Origin: Ananas comosus
Lineage: Eukaryota; Streptophyta; Magnoliopsida; Poales; Bromeliaceae
DNA length: 64,000 nt
NCBI RefSeq assembly: GCF_001540865.1
Contig: NC_033631.1
Span: 8,321,740-8,385,739, forward strand
Direction of reading: 5' to 3'
Shown: positions 32,877 to 44,797 of the stretch, one piece after another
Position numbering within the stretch: the stretch's first letter is position 1
Layout: every line of letters starts with the position of its first letter
Notes under the pieces: generated by a model
Database searches by the model: none
What the model was told of the DNA's origin: nothing
What the model saw: only the letters and a program-made list of their open reading frames with translations
Position numbers and translations under genes: made by a program

Positions 32877-35800
32877 GTACTAGATTAGAAATCGCACTTT
32901 TTTTTTTTTTTTGTGTGTGTGTTTTAATGATGTTTTTGTTGGGGAATTTGATGGGGATTTTGATTTTGGGGAGACACCCATTTCGCATCTTTGGGGTGAT
33001 TGTTTGGTAATTTTTGTTTAGGAAATTTTTGATAAGAATCTCGATTTTGAGAGATACCCATTTCTTAGAATGATCCAAATGAGTATTAGCTTTTTTTTTT
33101 TTCTTCTTTTTTTTTTTTATGGATCACATTGCAGAACTTGGGATGAACTTTTGTTTGGTTTTTTCATTTGAATCTGTAGAATTTCAAAAGTAAAAAAAAA
33201 ATAGTGAAGTGTACTTCCTAAATGTTAATCCAAACCATGCTTTATGTTCTTTGTTCTTTGTTCTTTGATTTTTTACCATTTTAATTGCGGTGAAAGGAGA
33301 AACACAAATAGATATATATCTATTGAAGTGAAAATCGGTCTATATTTGCTTATTTAGGTTCAAGAGTGCTATGAATTGGCCGCCGAGTACGAAGGGAAGC
33401 ACGATTCCCACAAACTGGATGAACTAGGGAATGTGCTTACAAGCTTGGATGCCGGGGATTTGATCGTGGTCACGAAATCGTTCTCGCACATGCTCAACCT
33501 AGCAAATTTGGCCGAGGAGGTCCAGATTGCTTACAGGAGGAGAATCAAGCTGAAGAAGGGCGATTTCGCGGACGAGAATTCCGCGACGACTGAATCGGAT
33601 ATCGAGGAAACTCTCAAGCGGCTCGTGATGCAGCTGAAGAAGTCCCCCGCGGAGGTATTTGACGCGCTAAAGAACCAGACTGTCGACTTGGTTCTGACCG
33701 CACACCCGACCCAGTCGGTCAGGAGATCTCTTCTTCAGAAGCATGGAAGGTTTGTGTTTAGTCAAATCATTAGTCTTTTGGAATTATAAATTTCGCCCAA
33801 ACACTAATTTCATCCTCAGAATGTGAAGTTTGGCCCTCAATTCGTATTCACCCTCGGAGTCTCAATTTGGTTCTTGAAGTTTGATGTTAATTTCAACGCA
33901 TAATCAATATTCAATTTTAACAAAGAAAAGTCTAATGATAGTGCTATGTGGAACTTGTTAAGATCGTAGATTACTGGAAGGACTTAATTGTTCTGATAAA
34001 CAAACTTTGAGTACTAGGAACAGGTCAAAGATCAGGCACTAAATTTGTAATTAACCCTGATTTACTTGATGCATCACTACCTGAACAATTTTTTAGACAT
34101 TTATTTTTGTTTTTCACTCCTTTCTTCCTTTTAGGGGTGAATTCTTAGTAATTTTACACTCTTTTACACTATCTATTTCCCTTCGAAGTACCCGTATTTG
34201 AGGCTTCTCACTACATGTATGTACGATATGTGGGAGTTACAGTGATATGAGTTATTTGGAGTGTCATATTTATTCGTTCATATATTCATGCGATTTTCTC
34301 TCACAGGGTAAGGAATTGTTTGACTCAACTATATGCGAAGGATATTACTCCTAATGACAAGCAGGAACTCGATGAGGCTCTCCAGAGAGAGGTAACTTCC
34401 TCTTTTCGCATAAACTTACATTGATCTGGAAGATAACAAAGTTCGGTGTGGAAAACAATTATAATCAGCTACTTAAAAGGACCAATAAAAGCTGTGTCAT
34501 GTGGTGCAAAGTGAATCTGGTAATGGGTTAATATCTTTTACTGTATTCAAGTGTAGGAGAGGTTTTCCATCAATTGAAAAGATTAAATGTTTTATGAAAA
34601 GAGCAGAGGAGATTGATAAGAGAAGAATAATTGATAAGAAGAGATGAAGCGGACTTACAAATTTTCTATTTTCTAAATAGACAATGCATATGGCATATTG
34701 TATATGGGCCCCCCTTGATACAATGGTCATTGCAGATTCGGCGAGCCTGTTAAGCATGTTTACATGCAAAAGAGTAACTAGATGCTTAGAGCATAACCTA
34801 GATGCAAGGCATTGGGGCGAATATTTTTTATGACCCACATAAGAATAGAAAAAGGAGGGAATTGAAGAAGTGCTATGCTGTCCATGCCCTTTTCCTTATT
34901 CTCCTCTATCATGGCTAAACAAGTGCATGGGCTCCACCATTAATTAAACATGGCGCTATTTGGTGCGGCATCAGCTCCTGTCCACAAGACTTTTTATATT
35001 GCCGGCCTTACTACCCTTAAACAAATTGAAACTACTGACATCATTACTTAAGAATTATGTTATCTGATGCTTATCCAGTTGATCTAAGGTCCCACACATT
35101 ACAAAGTATCGTGAATCAAGATTCCTTGAGTCCAAATTTAGATAATATGTATGATTAGTACTTAGGTTTAGATATGTTATAGGTATGAAACTGTCTCAGT
35201 TTGATCATTTTCACTTCAATTTATATTATAGTTGTATTAGTTAAGTCTTGAAATTGAGAAACTCCATATCAACTCCATGAAACACTAATGAAGAAAATAG
35301 GATTTTGGAAGTTAAATCAACACTACAAGCAAAAATAGTTTCTTGAATAAATGAAAAAATTATCATATATAGCATGTGTCCAAAACTTGGAGTTAATTAT
35401 TTTCCGTCTTTGCTGATAGTAACAGAGCTATTTCTCCACTTATATTCCCACCATATTTTCAATACCTTTACATAAATTAGTTTCTTAAAGATACTGCATG
35501 TCTTTGATCTGGGTATTTGATGTTCCTTTTTATAACAATAGCAAAGGCTTTCTTGATCTTGAGTGACCATATACAAACTGTGCGAAGGTTTTACTTTGAA
35601 GAGAAAATGCAATCCTTTAGATTTTCTCTGAATATTCATACCTTACTCATGCAATAACAGCCCTGAAATTGGATGTCAAAATAGATAGATTGTCTAGCAA
35701 TTTATCTGAAAATATAGGGGTTAAGAACTTAAGATCTAGTAGAGGAAGGGCTGTGAAGCTGAATCTTCATTATATCAAGCTGCCCCAATAATTTATACAT

Positions 35801-36117
35801 CTTAATCTGTTGTAGCTTCTAGTCTTATATTAATTCCCTTGATAAGCTTTCTCTTAATGTTGGATCCCTTCAGAGGAAATTACTTCAATTCACTCTGCTA
35901 GATTTGATAATGTGCAATGACAAAAAAAAAGAAGATTAGAAGGTACAATAGAATTAGGCAAAAGCTGATCATTACGAGTTAAAAGCGAGGGATAAAAAAT
36001 ACGAAAGTCATTTTCCAAACTCAATAGTGTAATACAAAATTTATTTCTATTTTTCTACTGTCCACTTCACCTTCCCTTAGAATCTCTATATGTCTCTCCT
36101 CCTCACCCTCCTTTAGA

Positions 36118-36169
<52 letters not shown>

Positions 36170-37183
36170 CTTTTTAGGCATTTATTCGCTTGGAATTTCT
36201 TCCGACAAATCTAAGAACCTAACTCATGGGCACTCTTGCTGCTATTCTTGCTTAATTACTAGCATTGAATTTGTCATACCTGATCTTCACTGATTGTCTC
36301 AGTGCATCGATAGAGCTCCAAATAATCAGTTGTTCGCTGTAACTGAAATATATTTGTGCTATTGCTGCAAAAGGAAGTTGTCAATTTGGGGCTAAGATAG
36401 ACAATTTCACATACTGTTCTGTCTTACCAATGACTTTCTTGGTTGCCGTTGTGTATTACGAAAGAGGATTATTTAGCCTATCTGACAAATCAAATTTCCT
36501 TATCTTTTATGATTTATTGCCTTATGCAGATCCAAGCTGCCTTTAGAACTGATGAGATTCGAAGAACTCCTCCCACTCCCCAAGATGAAATGCGTGCCGG
36601 GATGAGCTATTTCCATGAGACAATATGGAAGGGTGTTCCTAAGTTCTTGCGTAGAGTCGATACTGCTCTAAAGAACATTGGGATAAATGAACGTGTTCCG
36701 TACAATGCCCCTCTTATCCAGTTCTCTTCTTGGATGGGTGGCGATCGTGATGGTATGAGTTATCTTAATGAAGTTGTAATTTTTCTAATTTTCCAGAGTA
36801 TTGTCTATTTCATTAGAAGTTTAGAACTTACTCGAATAATGCAGTCTAATTTTTAATGCTATCTATTATTCCTCTTCAGAGAGGAATTGACTACACAGAA
36901 AGTTGAAACAGCACTATGCCTATCTTCTTTTATCTAACAGGATATTTTACATTTATGTCCCTGCAAAATTATTCATATACATATATATATATATATATAT
37001 ATAGAGTCCGGCTACTATACTCTTATGAGTACGATCGCCCTCGTACTCATAAGTCATTTTCGATGATAGAGCTTCCGAATCAACGATCCATACCGTTAAA
37101 CGTTTTATATAGTATTTAAAATTTCTAGAAATCAAATTTTATAATTTTTCGACATCATTTACCTTACAATCAAGAGGTCACAA

Positions 37184-37221
<38 letters not shown>

Positions 37222-40200
37222 ATATATATAGAGTAGGGCTACTATACTATTATGAGTAGTGGGCCCTTAGGTTGTTTTCGATGATGGAGCTTCCGAATCG
37301 ACAATCCACTCCATTAAATATGATCTAGAGTATTTGAAACTTTTAGAAAATAAATTTTGTAATTTTTCGAAATCATAATAAAGTCCATCAAGCGGGCATA
37401 AAATTAATGGTCAAAATCGAACATCGTCTAAAAATGGATGATCGGATCCTTTAATTTAAGATCGGAGTTATTGATCTTTATTTAGGTAGTTAATAGAATT
37501 TTCTATCAAAAATTCAACCTATTCCGATTCTTTTCCACCGTTAAACTAGCAAGTATCCCATACCGGCCGTTAAAAATTGTCAATTTTGTGAGCTTTTGAT
37601 CGTAAGGTAAATGATGTCAAAAAATTATGAAATTTAATTTCTAGCGGTTTTAAATACTCTAGATAATGTTTAATGGTGTGGATCGTCGTTTCGGAAGCTC
37701 TATCATCGAAAACAACTTATGAGTACGAGGGCGATCGTACTCATAAGAGTATAGTAGCCGGACTCTATATATATATATATATATATATAAAGAGAGTGTT
37801 GGGCNATATATATATATATATATATAGAACTAGGCTGGAATACTATTAATAGCACCAATGACTTGGTGCTATTAAGTTTTTTGCCCTTGGATTAAAAGAT
37901 GTGCGGTTAGGATGATGTGGGCCCTCTAGGGTTGAGTGGGTGGTTGGTTGAATAGTATGATCTAACGGGTAAAAATAATCAAAGGGGTTAATCTAACGGC
38001 AGAAAACTTGATAGCACCAAGTGCTTGGTGCTATCGATAGCATGGAAGCCGGACTCATATATATATATACTCCTGTAAAAATCTTACTTTTAATATATAG
38101 TCATAGAAATTGTATATTGGTACCAAAATACCTTGTTTAGTCATTAATTACATGGGGTGTGTTGATTTTGTATCGGAAATTTTTTTTTTTTTTTAAGTGG
38201 TACCTTAATGAGAGTAAAAGAGTTTTCATGTGAGATATTAAATTTGTGAACGACACAAAAATTGAGATTTTGCTGGGATATATATGTGACTAGTTAATTT
38301 TGCGAGGGTGAATATTTATATATGTTACTACCTCTCTCTAATGTATCTGTTACTGTAGATAGCATCAGTTATTGGAACAAGATTCCCTATATGCCTTATT
38401 TGTAAGGTCCAATCTAACCCCTTTATAATATTATAGGAAATCCAAGAGTGACACCAGAGGTTACAAGGGATGTTTGCTTGCTGGCTAGAATGATGGCTGC
38501 AAACTTGTATTATTCCCAGATAGAGGATCTAATGTTTGAGGTATCAAATAGTACATTGTTACGTAAAGGTAGTTTGTGTGAATCTCAACTTTGCTGATAA
38601 AGTTGCAACTGTTTGTCAGTTGTCTATGTGGCGCTGCAGTGATGAACTCCGAGTGCGAGCTGATGAACTACACCGCTCCTCGAAGAAAGATGCTGCGAAA
38701 CACTATATAGGTACATGAACATCCAGTTTCTTTCCTGGATTTATGGAGTTGCATTGTCTTTTGCTTCAAATGAAACTTTGGCCACCTTTTCTTTCAGAAA
38801 GATTTTTGACAAACATATAGGTACATCTCTTTGAGTTTTAATTATTTGAAGAATGGTTTGCACTGCAAAGCATCTTTTTCCCTTTACTTTTCTTGGTGTT
38901 CGTAGTGATGTTTCTTAACTATGCTTACTGTGTGAAAGTACAAATATACATTTATATTCTCCTTTAGCGTGCTTCTTTCTTTTAACATACTTATTTTCCT
39001 CAGCGTATTAGGCCAAATTAGTGCAGTAAACAGAAGCCAGCGCTTTAATAGATTTTCTAATATTTCTTGTTCCTGCCCCAATGCAGAATTCTGGAAACAA
39101 GTTCCTCCAAGTGAGCCATACCGCGTCATACTTAGCGATGTCAGGGATAAACTATACAACACTCGTGAGCGCTCCCGTCATTTATTATCAAATGGATATT
39201 CTGACATTCCCGAGGAAGTTAGTTTCACCGATGTTGAGCAGGTAACTGATAGAAACATTAACTATGTTATTCTTGAAAGAGATCTATTACACTTGATTTT
39301 CAACCAAATGAGGATGTTCAGACCTTCAACACTAAAATTGTAATTCATTGAGAAATTACATGAGATTCTGCACTTCTTCATTTTCATTGAATTAAAACTT
39401 CATTGCCTTCTCTTGCAGTTCTTGGAGCCTCTTGAGCTCTGCTACCGATCCCTTTGTGCATGCGGTGATAGACCCATCGCCGATGGAAGCCTCCTTGACT
39501 TTTTACGCCAAGTCTCAACCTTCGGCCTCTCTCTTGTCAGACTAGACATTAGGCAGGAATCGGACCGACACACTGACGTTATTGACGCCATAACTAAGCA
39601 CTTAGGAATCGGATCGTATCGCGAATGGCCTGAAGAGAAACGCCAAGAATGGCTTTTATCTGAACTTAATGGCAAACGGCCGTTATTTGGCCCCGACCTC
39701 CCCAAAACAGAGGAAATTGCTGATGTTTTGGATACATTGCACGTCATAGCTGAACTCCCCTCAGATAACTTTGGTGCGTACATTATCTCCATGGCCACAG
39801 CCCCTTCAGATGTTCTAGCTGTTGAATTATTACAAAGGGAGTGCCATGTGAAGAAACCCTTGAGAGTTGTGCCGCTTTTCGAGAAGCTTGCAGATCTCGA
39901 GGCGGCCCCCGCTGCTGTTGCTCGTCTGTTCTCTGTTGAGTGGTATAGGAACAGGATCAATGGAAAGCAGGAAGTCATGATCGGGTATTCGGATTCTGGG
40001 AAGGATGCTGGCCGGCTCTCTGCGGCATGGCAGTTATATAAAGCCCAAGAAGAGCTCGTTAAAGTAGCCAAGCAGTTCGGGGTGAAACTGACTATGTTCC
40101 ATGGGAGAGGTGGAACTGTTGGGAGAGGAGGTGGCCCGACTCATCTTGCTATATTGTCTCAGCCGCCAGACACGATTCATGGGTCGCTTAGGGTTACTGT

Positions 40201-42092
40201 TCAGGGCGAAGTAATTGAACAGTCATTTGGGGAGGAGCACTTGTGCTTTAGGACACTTCAGCGTTTCACTGCCGCTACTCTCGAGCATGGTATGCATCCC
40301 CCCATTCCTCCCAAGCCGGAGTGGCGGGCCCTGATGGACGAGATGGCTGTTGTGGCTACTAAGGAGTATAGGTCGATTGTCTTCCAAGAACCGCGTTTTG
40401 TTGAATATTTCCGCCTGGTAAGTTTTGGATTTTGTCAGTTTGCCAAATTCGGATGATTCTCCAGCCATTAGCTGTTACATAGTGTTGTTCCTGCTTAGTG
40501 ACCACCACATAGGGAGGGTGCTTCTCAACCTTTTATTGGAGTTTCATTTTTTGGTCCCCAATCTTTCAATTGCTAGCATTAGTTACCAATCTTCCATTTA
40601 TTATTAATGCTACCATTCTGGTCAAATTTGACAGCAATATCCATATAATCATCGTCTAACTGTCACCTAATTGACCTTTGAAAAGGTCGGTTGCAAGGCA
40701 ACGCAAAGGGTAGGACCCAGTCATAACAATTGAAAGTTTGGGATGAAAGTGAAACCTCTTAAAACGGTTGGGGACTTCTGGTGCTATTTACGTAGTACCT
40801 GAGATAGAGTAATTTGTTACGATCATGGTCGTTCGATGTTCCTTAGTTTTTCTTTTCTTTGCTTCTCATTGTCTCTGTTATTGCGTAATGTATCGCTAAT
40901 GATGGTAAACTTGATTAGGCAACACCGGAGATGGAATATGGTAGGATGAACATCGGAAGCAGGCCAGCAAAGAGAAAGCCGAGTGGGGGCATTGAATCTC
41001 TACGTGCAATCCCATGGATTTTCGCATGGACTCAGACTCGCTTCCACCTTCCTGTGTGGCTCGGCTTTGGCGCGGCATTCAAGTATGTCATGGAAAAGGA
41101 TATCAGGAATATTCACACTCTCCAGGAGATGTACAATGCATGGCCCTTCTTCAGGGTTACAATTGACTTAGTTGAGATGGTTTTTGCCAAGGGAAATCCT
41201 GGGATAGCTGCTTTGTACGATAAACTGCTGGTGTCTGAGGATTTATGGCCATTTGGTGAGCGACTTAGAAACAACTATGAAGAAACCAAAAAGCTGCTTC
41301 TTCAGGTAATTCTGTTTTTCCTAACTGCTGTCTTTTGTAAAACACTTTGATGCCATGTGCCGGCTAATCTTATAATGGGCGAAAACGGTTCGGAGATGGA
41401 CTGGATAGTGGGTAAACCACATCCCTATCCATATATTTCTTGTGAATGTGGATGTGGATACAGATATCAACATATATTTGTTTCGCAAAGAGACACAAAT
41501 CAGAAACAATTTATCCATGCTCTTTCCAAGGAATTATGTAGTGCCACATCAATGCAATGTATGGAACAAACAGAATAGCGTTCATATCAAAAAGCATGAA
41601 AAATTATACATCTTGTTAAACATCTATAATATACACTATAATTTCTAACATAATGTTTGGATAGAGTACCTCGACCCATGTCTGTAACCGGAAAAAGTGA
41701 ATGTTTTCTGATCTATTTTCACCCTCAAATTTTGTTATTTCCAGAATATTTGTTCATGAAGCCATCCTACTAACATGTTCTATTCTGGGAATTAGGTTGC
41801 TGCCCACAAGGATCTTCTGGAAGGGGACCCTTACTTGAAACAGAGGCTACGCCTCCGTAACGCGTACATCACAACCCTAAATGTGTGCCAAGCTTACACG
41901 CTGAAGCGGATAAGGGACCCGAATTACGATGTTGAAGTCCGGCCCCACCTATCAAAGGAGGTAATGGAGTCGACCAAGCCAGCGGCAGAGCTCGTCAAGC
42001 TGAACCCCACAAGCGAGTACGCCCCCGGCCTCGAGGACACTCTCATTCTAACTATGAAGGGCATTGCTGCTGGTATGCAGAACACTGGTTAG
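32709..42092 (+). CDS. PPC: Plant-type phosphoenolpyruvate carboxylase (PEPC), complete 10-exon gene
   Basis: Cytosolic enzyme that carboxylates phosphoenolpyruvate with bicarbonate to oxaloacetate and phosphate (anaplerosis; primary CO2 fixation in C4/CAM leaves). Exons: 32709-32876, 33358-33749, 34307-34391, 36530-36752, 38437-38540, 38620-38710, 39087-39241, 39419-40417, 40919-41305, 41796-42092. All nine introns are GT-AG and the reading frame is kept: 2901 nt, 966 residues, the usual family length. The start is the first ATG of the leader, with G at -3. Visible: N-terminal phosphorylation motif [11 protein letters not shown] with Ser11 (PEPC-kinase site); active-site HPTQSVRRS with His172; Arg451; metal ligands Glu561 and Asp598; glycine loop [14 protein letters not shown] at 633-646 with Arg636 and Arg642; inhibitor-site Lys830, Arg889 and Asn964; C-terminal QNTG. 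Ala775 and Arg885 are C3/CAM-type, not C4-type. I see no frameshift or premature stop. Which paralogue it is, and whether it serves CAM, cannot be told from sequence alone. Confidence 0.97.
33358..33749 (+). CDS. PPC: PEPC exon 2 (residues 57-187, last codon split)
   Basis: Starts after TTTAG with VQECYEL and contains the first PEPC signature, [14 protein letters not shown], with catalytic His172. The final AG joins the first G of exon 3 to make Arg. Intron 2 is 33750-34306 (557 bp), with no feature seen. Confidence 0.95.
34307..34391 (+). CDS. PPC: PEPC exon 3
   Basis: Small 85-nt exon encoding [18 protein letters not shown] and then [10 protein letters not shown]. It lacks an ATG and is found only from the conserved protein and its AG/GT borders. 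The frame is kept with both neighbours. Confidence 0.95.
34392..36529 (+). other. PEPC intron 3 (2138 bp) with (TC)n microsatellite
   Basis: Longest intron, bounded by GGTAACT and ATGCAG. Contains a (TC)n run at about 36121-36166. I recognise no transposon termini or coding sequence in it. Confidence 0.8.
36530..36752 (+). CDS. PPC: PEPC exon 4
   Basis: Encodes [12 protein letters not shown] to SSWMGGDRD, part of the conserved barrel. Acceptor ATGCAG, donor GGTATG. The last codon (Gly) is split across intron 4. Confidence 0.95.
37004..37765. mobile_element. Long-body foldback MITE, TTATGAGTAC hairpin type, with internal second left end
   Basis: Outer ends GAGTCCGGCTACTATACTC and its reverse complement match exactly, continuing through a terminal hairpin. 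The left hairpin has arms 37022-37034 and 37041-37053 (13 bp, 6-nt loop). After about 180 bp and a TA tract a second, diverged left end starts at 37231 and runs as a full 535-bp element to the shared right end. So either one copy landed in the other, or two copies recombined. Flanks are (TA)n. Confidence 0.85.
37827..38056. mobile_element. Short-body foldback MITE, ATAGCACCAA hairpin type
   Basis: 230 bp in a TA tract. The left hairpin AATAGCACCAA / TTGGTGCTATT has a 4-nt loop; the right hairpin GATAGCACCAAG / CTTGGTGCTATC has a 2-nt loop. The body contains the CTAGGGTTGAGTGGG block shared by other short-body copies. No coding capacity. Confidence 0.85.
38437..38540 (+). CDS. PPC: PEPC exon 5
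   Basis: Encodes [17 protein letters not shown] and then [17 protein letters not shown]. It lies after the transposon-loaded intron 4 and is followed by a very short intron 5 (79 bp, 38541-38619). Confidence 0.95.
38620..38710 (+). CDS. PPC: PEPC exon 6
   Basis: Encodes [17 protein letters not shown] to KKDAAKHYI. The final G joins AA of exon 7 to restore the Glu of the conserved HYIEFWKQ. Intron 6 is 38711-39086. Confidence 0.95.
39087..39241 (+). CDS. PPC: PEPC exon 7
   Basis: Encodes [13 protein letters not shown] to [10 protein letters not shown]. Acceptor ATGCAG, donor AGGTAACT. Intron 7 is 39242-39418 (177 bp). Confidence 0.95.
39419..40417 (+). CDS. PPC: PEPC exon 8 (catalytic core, residues 407-739)
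   Basis: Longest exon, 999 nt, phase 0 at both ends. Carries Arg451, Glu561, [11 protein letters not shown] with Asp598, and [14 protein letters not shown], i.e. most of the metal- and substrate-binding site. A 209-codon open frame on the opposite strand (39442-40071) is an artefact of codon bias here. Intron 8 is 40418-40918. Confidence 0.97.
40919..41305 (+). CDS. PPC: PEPC exon 9 (residues 740-868)
   Basis: Encodes [16 protein letters not shown] through [17 protein letters not shown]. The A of IFAW is Ala775 (codon 41024-41026), where C4 enzymes have Ser. Lys830 of the inhibitor site is here. Intron 9 is 41306-41795. Confidence 0.96.
41796..42092 (+). CDS. PPC: PEPC exon 10 and stop
   Basis: Encodes [17 protein letters not shown] to the C-terminal GMQNTG, then TAG at 42090-42092. 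Arg885 (codon 41844-41846) is the Arg kept in malate-sensitive forms and changed to Gly in Flaveria and maize C4 forms. Arg889 and Asn964 of the aspartate/malate site are present. Confidence 0.96.
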   Translation, partial: VAAHKDLLEGDPYLKQRLRLRNAYITTLNVCQAYTLKRIRDPNYDVEVRPHLSKEVMESTKPAAELVKLNPTSEYAPGLEDTLILTMKGIAAGMQNTG

Positions 42093-42245
42093 AGTGTGTT
42101 TCTTTGTTACTAATACTACTATGTTAATGGGACAAACTTTGGTTCTGTTATCTTTTTTTTTCTCTTTTTTATGTATGCGGCTACTCGTGTGGAGGGGAGC
42201 TCTTGTGGCTCCTTTGCTTTAATAATATATGAATAATGTGATAAG
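42093..42245 (+). terminator. PEPC 3' UTR with polyadenylation-like signals
   Basis: T-rich stretch after the stop codon, followed by AATAAT at 42221 and at 42232 just before ATAAGAAAAG. This arrangement suits plant near-upstream polyadenylation elements. The exact cleavage site cannot be seen. Confidence 0.5.
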
Positions 42246-44137
42246 AAAAGAACAATGCTTGAGAAAGGTAGAGGCATCATATATCTATGCTCTGCGAGAT
42301 TATCACGGAGTTTGGTTGTTCTGAGCTACATTTGGTCTTTTGCCTTTTTAGTTAGTTACTATTATGATTTGATTGTCTATGCTAGTTTGATCTAATCATA
42401 GGCTATACTTAGGAAATGGAATTAGAGCATCCTGAGGTACATGAAAAGGAGAATTAACTCACAGGATAATTTAGAATAGCTTCTATGTGCAGCTGCTTCA
42501 GAACTGGAAACTTACATATCTAGAATTACTTATTATAATTTAGTAAATGGAAACAAAAAACTCGCTGCAGGATAATGATGCCAGTGGAGTGTTCACAGTT
42601 GGATTCAGATCAAAGTCCAAGGAAGATCTGATCTGATCTGATCTGATCTGATCTCAAATCTATTAGATAATGGAGTCTTGTTTTGTTTATGACTTTTTCA
42701 ATGAGAAAAGTGTGGGTGGTTAAATGTCGTGATCATAATTAGCCGTAACCGTGTGTAATTAATGTGAAAATTGGACTAATGCCACAGAGAGAGTATCTAG
42801 AGTTCTTATTACTGACAAAGTAGATACAATACAAACTAGAGCTAATATTTAGAGACAAAAAGTTGCTGTCCTAATCCATTTGTTATCCAATCTGTATAGT
42901 CAGTAGTTAGTATAGTGATCAATGAATTCAACTTCAATTGACCTAACCATGCTCATGGATAACTCTCCTTCTATTACTGCTAATTCTCTTTTCCTTTTCA
43001 AAGATCTGCACAAATGCAAATTGTTACATCTCTTTGACTTAAATCCTTCATTTTATATATATTCTATCACAAGTGGATCTTTTTGCTGAAAATGAGATAA
43101 AAAAACAATACAAGTGCTTTTCCATCATTTTTGGGATGTTCCTTTTATGCTCTCCACTTGTTTATGTTGCTCTCTCTTGCCTCTTCAGGAGCCCAACAGC
43201 AATGTGCCCCTATTTTTTTTCTTCCTTTTTTTTTTTTTTATAATTGGTCCTCAAGGAGCTTTTTCTCTCTTAATTTTATAGCATAATATTATAGATAGTA
43301 TACTTTTTTGATGAGTATAGTGTACTAATTTTTTGGAGGAGGGATGTGGACAAAAGTGGTTGTTATAGATGCATCTCCTTTGGACAGGGGCCATGCTACA
43401 CACTGAGATGCCATGCTTTTACTTTATTGTTAGTGCTTCTACCATATAAAATATTGTGGGAATGAATGGATGTAGCCACCTTGTATTTATTGCATCATGT
43501 GGCATTTGCTAAGAGGTTATTAATACTTACCACCTTCCTCTTTTGGTACAAAAGGTTAAAAAGACAAAATACAAAAATTACTTAACAGTGAAAAAAAAAA
43601 AATACTGTTAAATTTTTATTTTTAGTTTAGAGATGCTAATTATTAAGTTCTTAGCAAACTATGCTAGGTACGGTCAGTGATACTATTACTGTTAAGTTCT
43701 TAATTGTGTAGTTTTGTGTCGATTTTGATTCAATGCTCATAGCCTATTCCGCGAGCTTATTTGGTTTACAGAATTAGTGAAAATAAACATTTTTTTATTT
43801 TTTTTTGAACACTTTACTTTTTATTACCAAACAAATATGGTAAATGGATAAATTGCAAATAATATGATATCCACCGGGTTGTAACATGCATTTTATTGTG
43901 GAAATTTACTACAAAGTTTCTTTTTCAAGCTTAAAAATTCAGTATGTCATCTGTTTCTTTTTTTGACTTAAAGCAGTGATCCACTTTATCTCGACACCAC
44001 CTTTTTTGCTTTCTTCTGGACAAAGTAATTCAAGGAAAAAGCAAAAAGAAGCTTTGCAAGTACAAAAGCAGAGCCCATAGACATGACCAACTTTTCAAGA
44101 GCTTAAGCCAAATATATTATACATATATATACACTCC

Positions 44138-44205
<68 letters not shown>
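42246..44205. other. Intergenic interval downstream of PEPC
   Basis: No gene recognised. Contains a (GATCT)n run of about six units at 42625-42653 and (TA)n near 44130-44205. Confidence 0.6.
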
Positions 44206-44432
44206 GAGTCTGGCTACTATACTATTAATAGCACGAAATATTTAGTGCTACCAAGTTTTCTGTCGTTAGATCTATCCTTTTGACCATTTTCATCCGTTAG
44301 ATCATACTATTAACCAACCACCCACTCAACCCTAAGGAGGCCACATCATCCTAACCACACATCTCTTAATCCAATGGCCAAAAACTTGGTAGCACCAATA
44401 ACTTGGTGCTATTAATAGTATAGTAGCCTAGT
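44206..44432. mobile_element. Short-body foldback MITE, ATAGCACCAA type, full length
   Basis: 227 bp in a long TA tract. Left GAGTCTGGCTACTATAC and AATAGCACGAAATA / TTTAGTGCTA; right TAGCACCAATAAC / TTGGTGCTATTA and TAGTATAGTAGCC. The body has TTAGATCTATCC and CCACCCACTCAACCC. Confidence 0.85.
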
Positions 44433-44464
<32 letters not shown>

Positions 44465-44700
44465 GGTGTATATATAAATATATGTAAAGAACAAGAAATA
44501 TAAAAAGTAAACCTTTTCATTTGTACTTTACAAAAATAATATTATTTTGTACACATCTCTACATAATATGAAGTTAAAGATAACATACTATACAATTTAT
44601 TTGTTCTAATAATCCTACTAGTGGTTGTTATTTATTTCGGTTGCGGACCTAATAAGTTAGGGTTGATCTCTTGCTATTCGTGAGCAGAACTGTCATTCAT

Positions 44701-44704
<4 letters not shown>

Positions 44705-44796
<92 letters not shown>
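44705..44796. repeat. (TC)n microsatellite, about 92 bp
   Basis: Longest TC run in the window, uninterrupted. 44800-45505 after it has no recognised gene. Confidence 0.97.

Positions 44797-44797
<1 letters not shown>

Larger units (their letters stand above)
36753..38436 (+). other. PEPC intron 4 (1684 bp), invaded by foldback elements
   Basis: Bounded by GGTATG and TTATAG. More than half is transposon: a long-body foldback element at 37004-37765 and a short-body one at 37827-38056, each in a TA tract, with a single N between them at 37805. The host exon borders are intact. Confidence 0.85.

Noticed and set aside
32411..33010. 199-codon + strand open frame over the PEPC promoter, leader and exon 1
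   Set aside because: It is out of frame with PEPC, begins upstream of the TATA box and runs into intron 1.
39442..40071. 209-codon open frame on the minus strand
   Set aside because: It lies exactly opposite PEPC exon 8; the + strand protein is unmistakable, and the antisense frame matches nothing I know.
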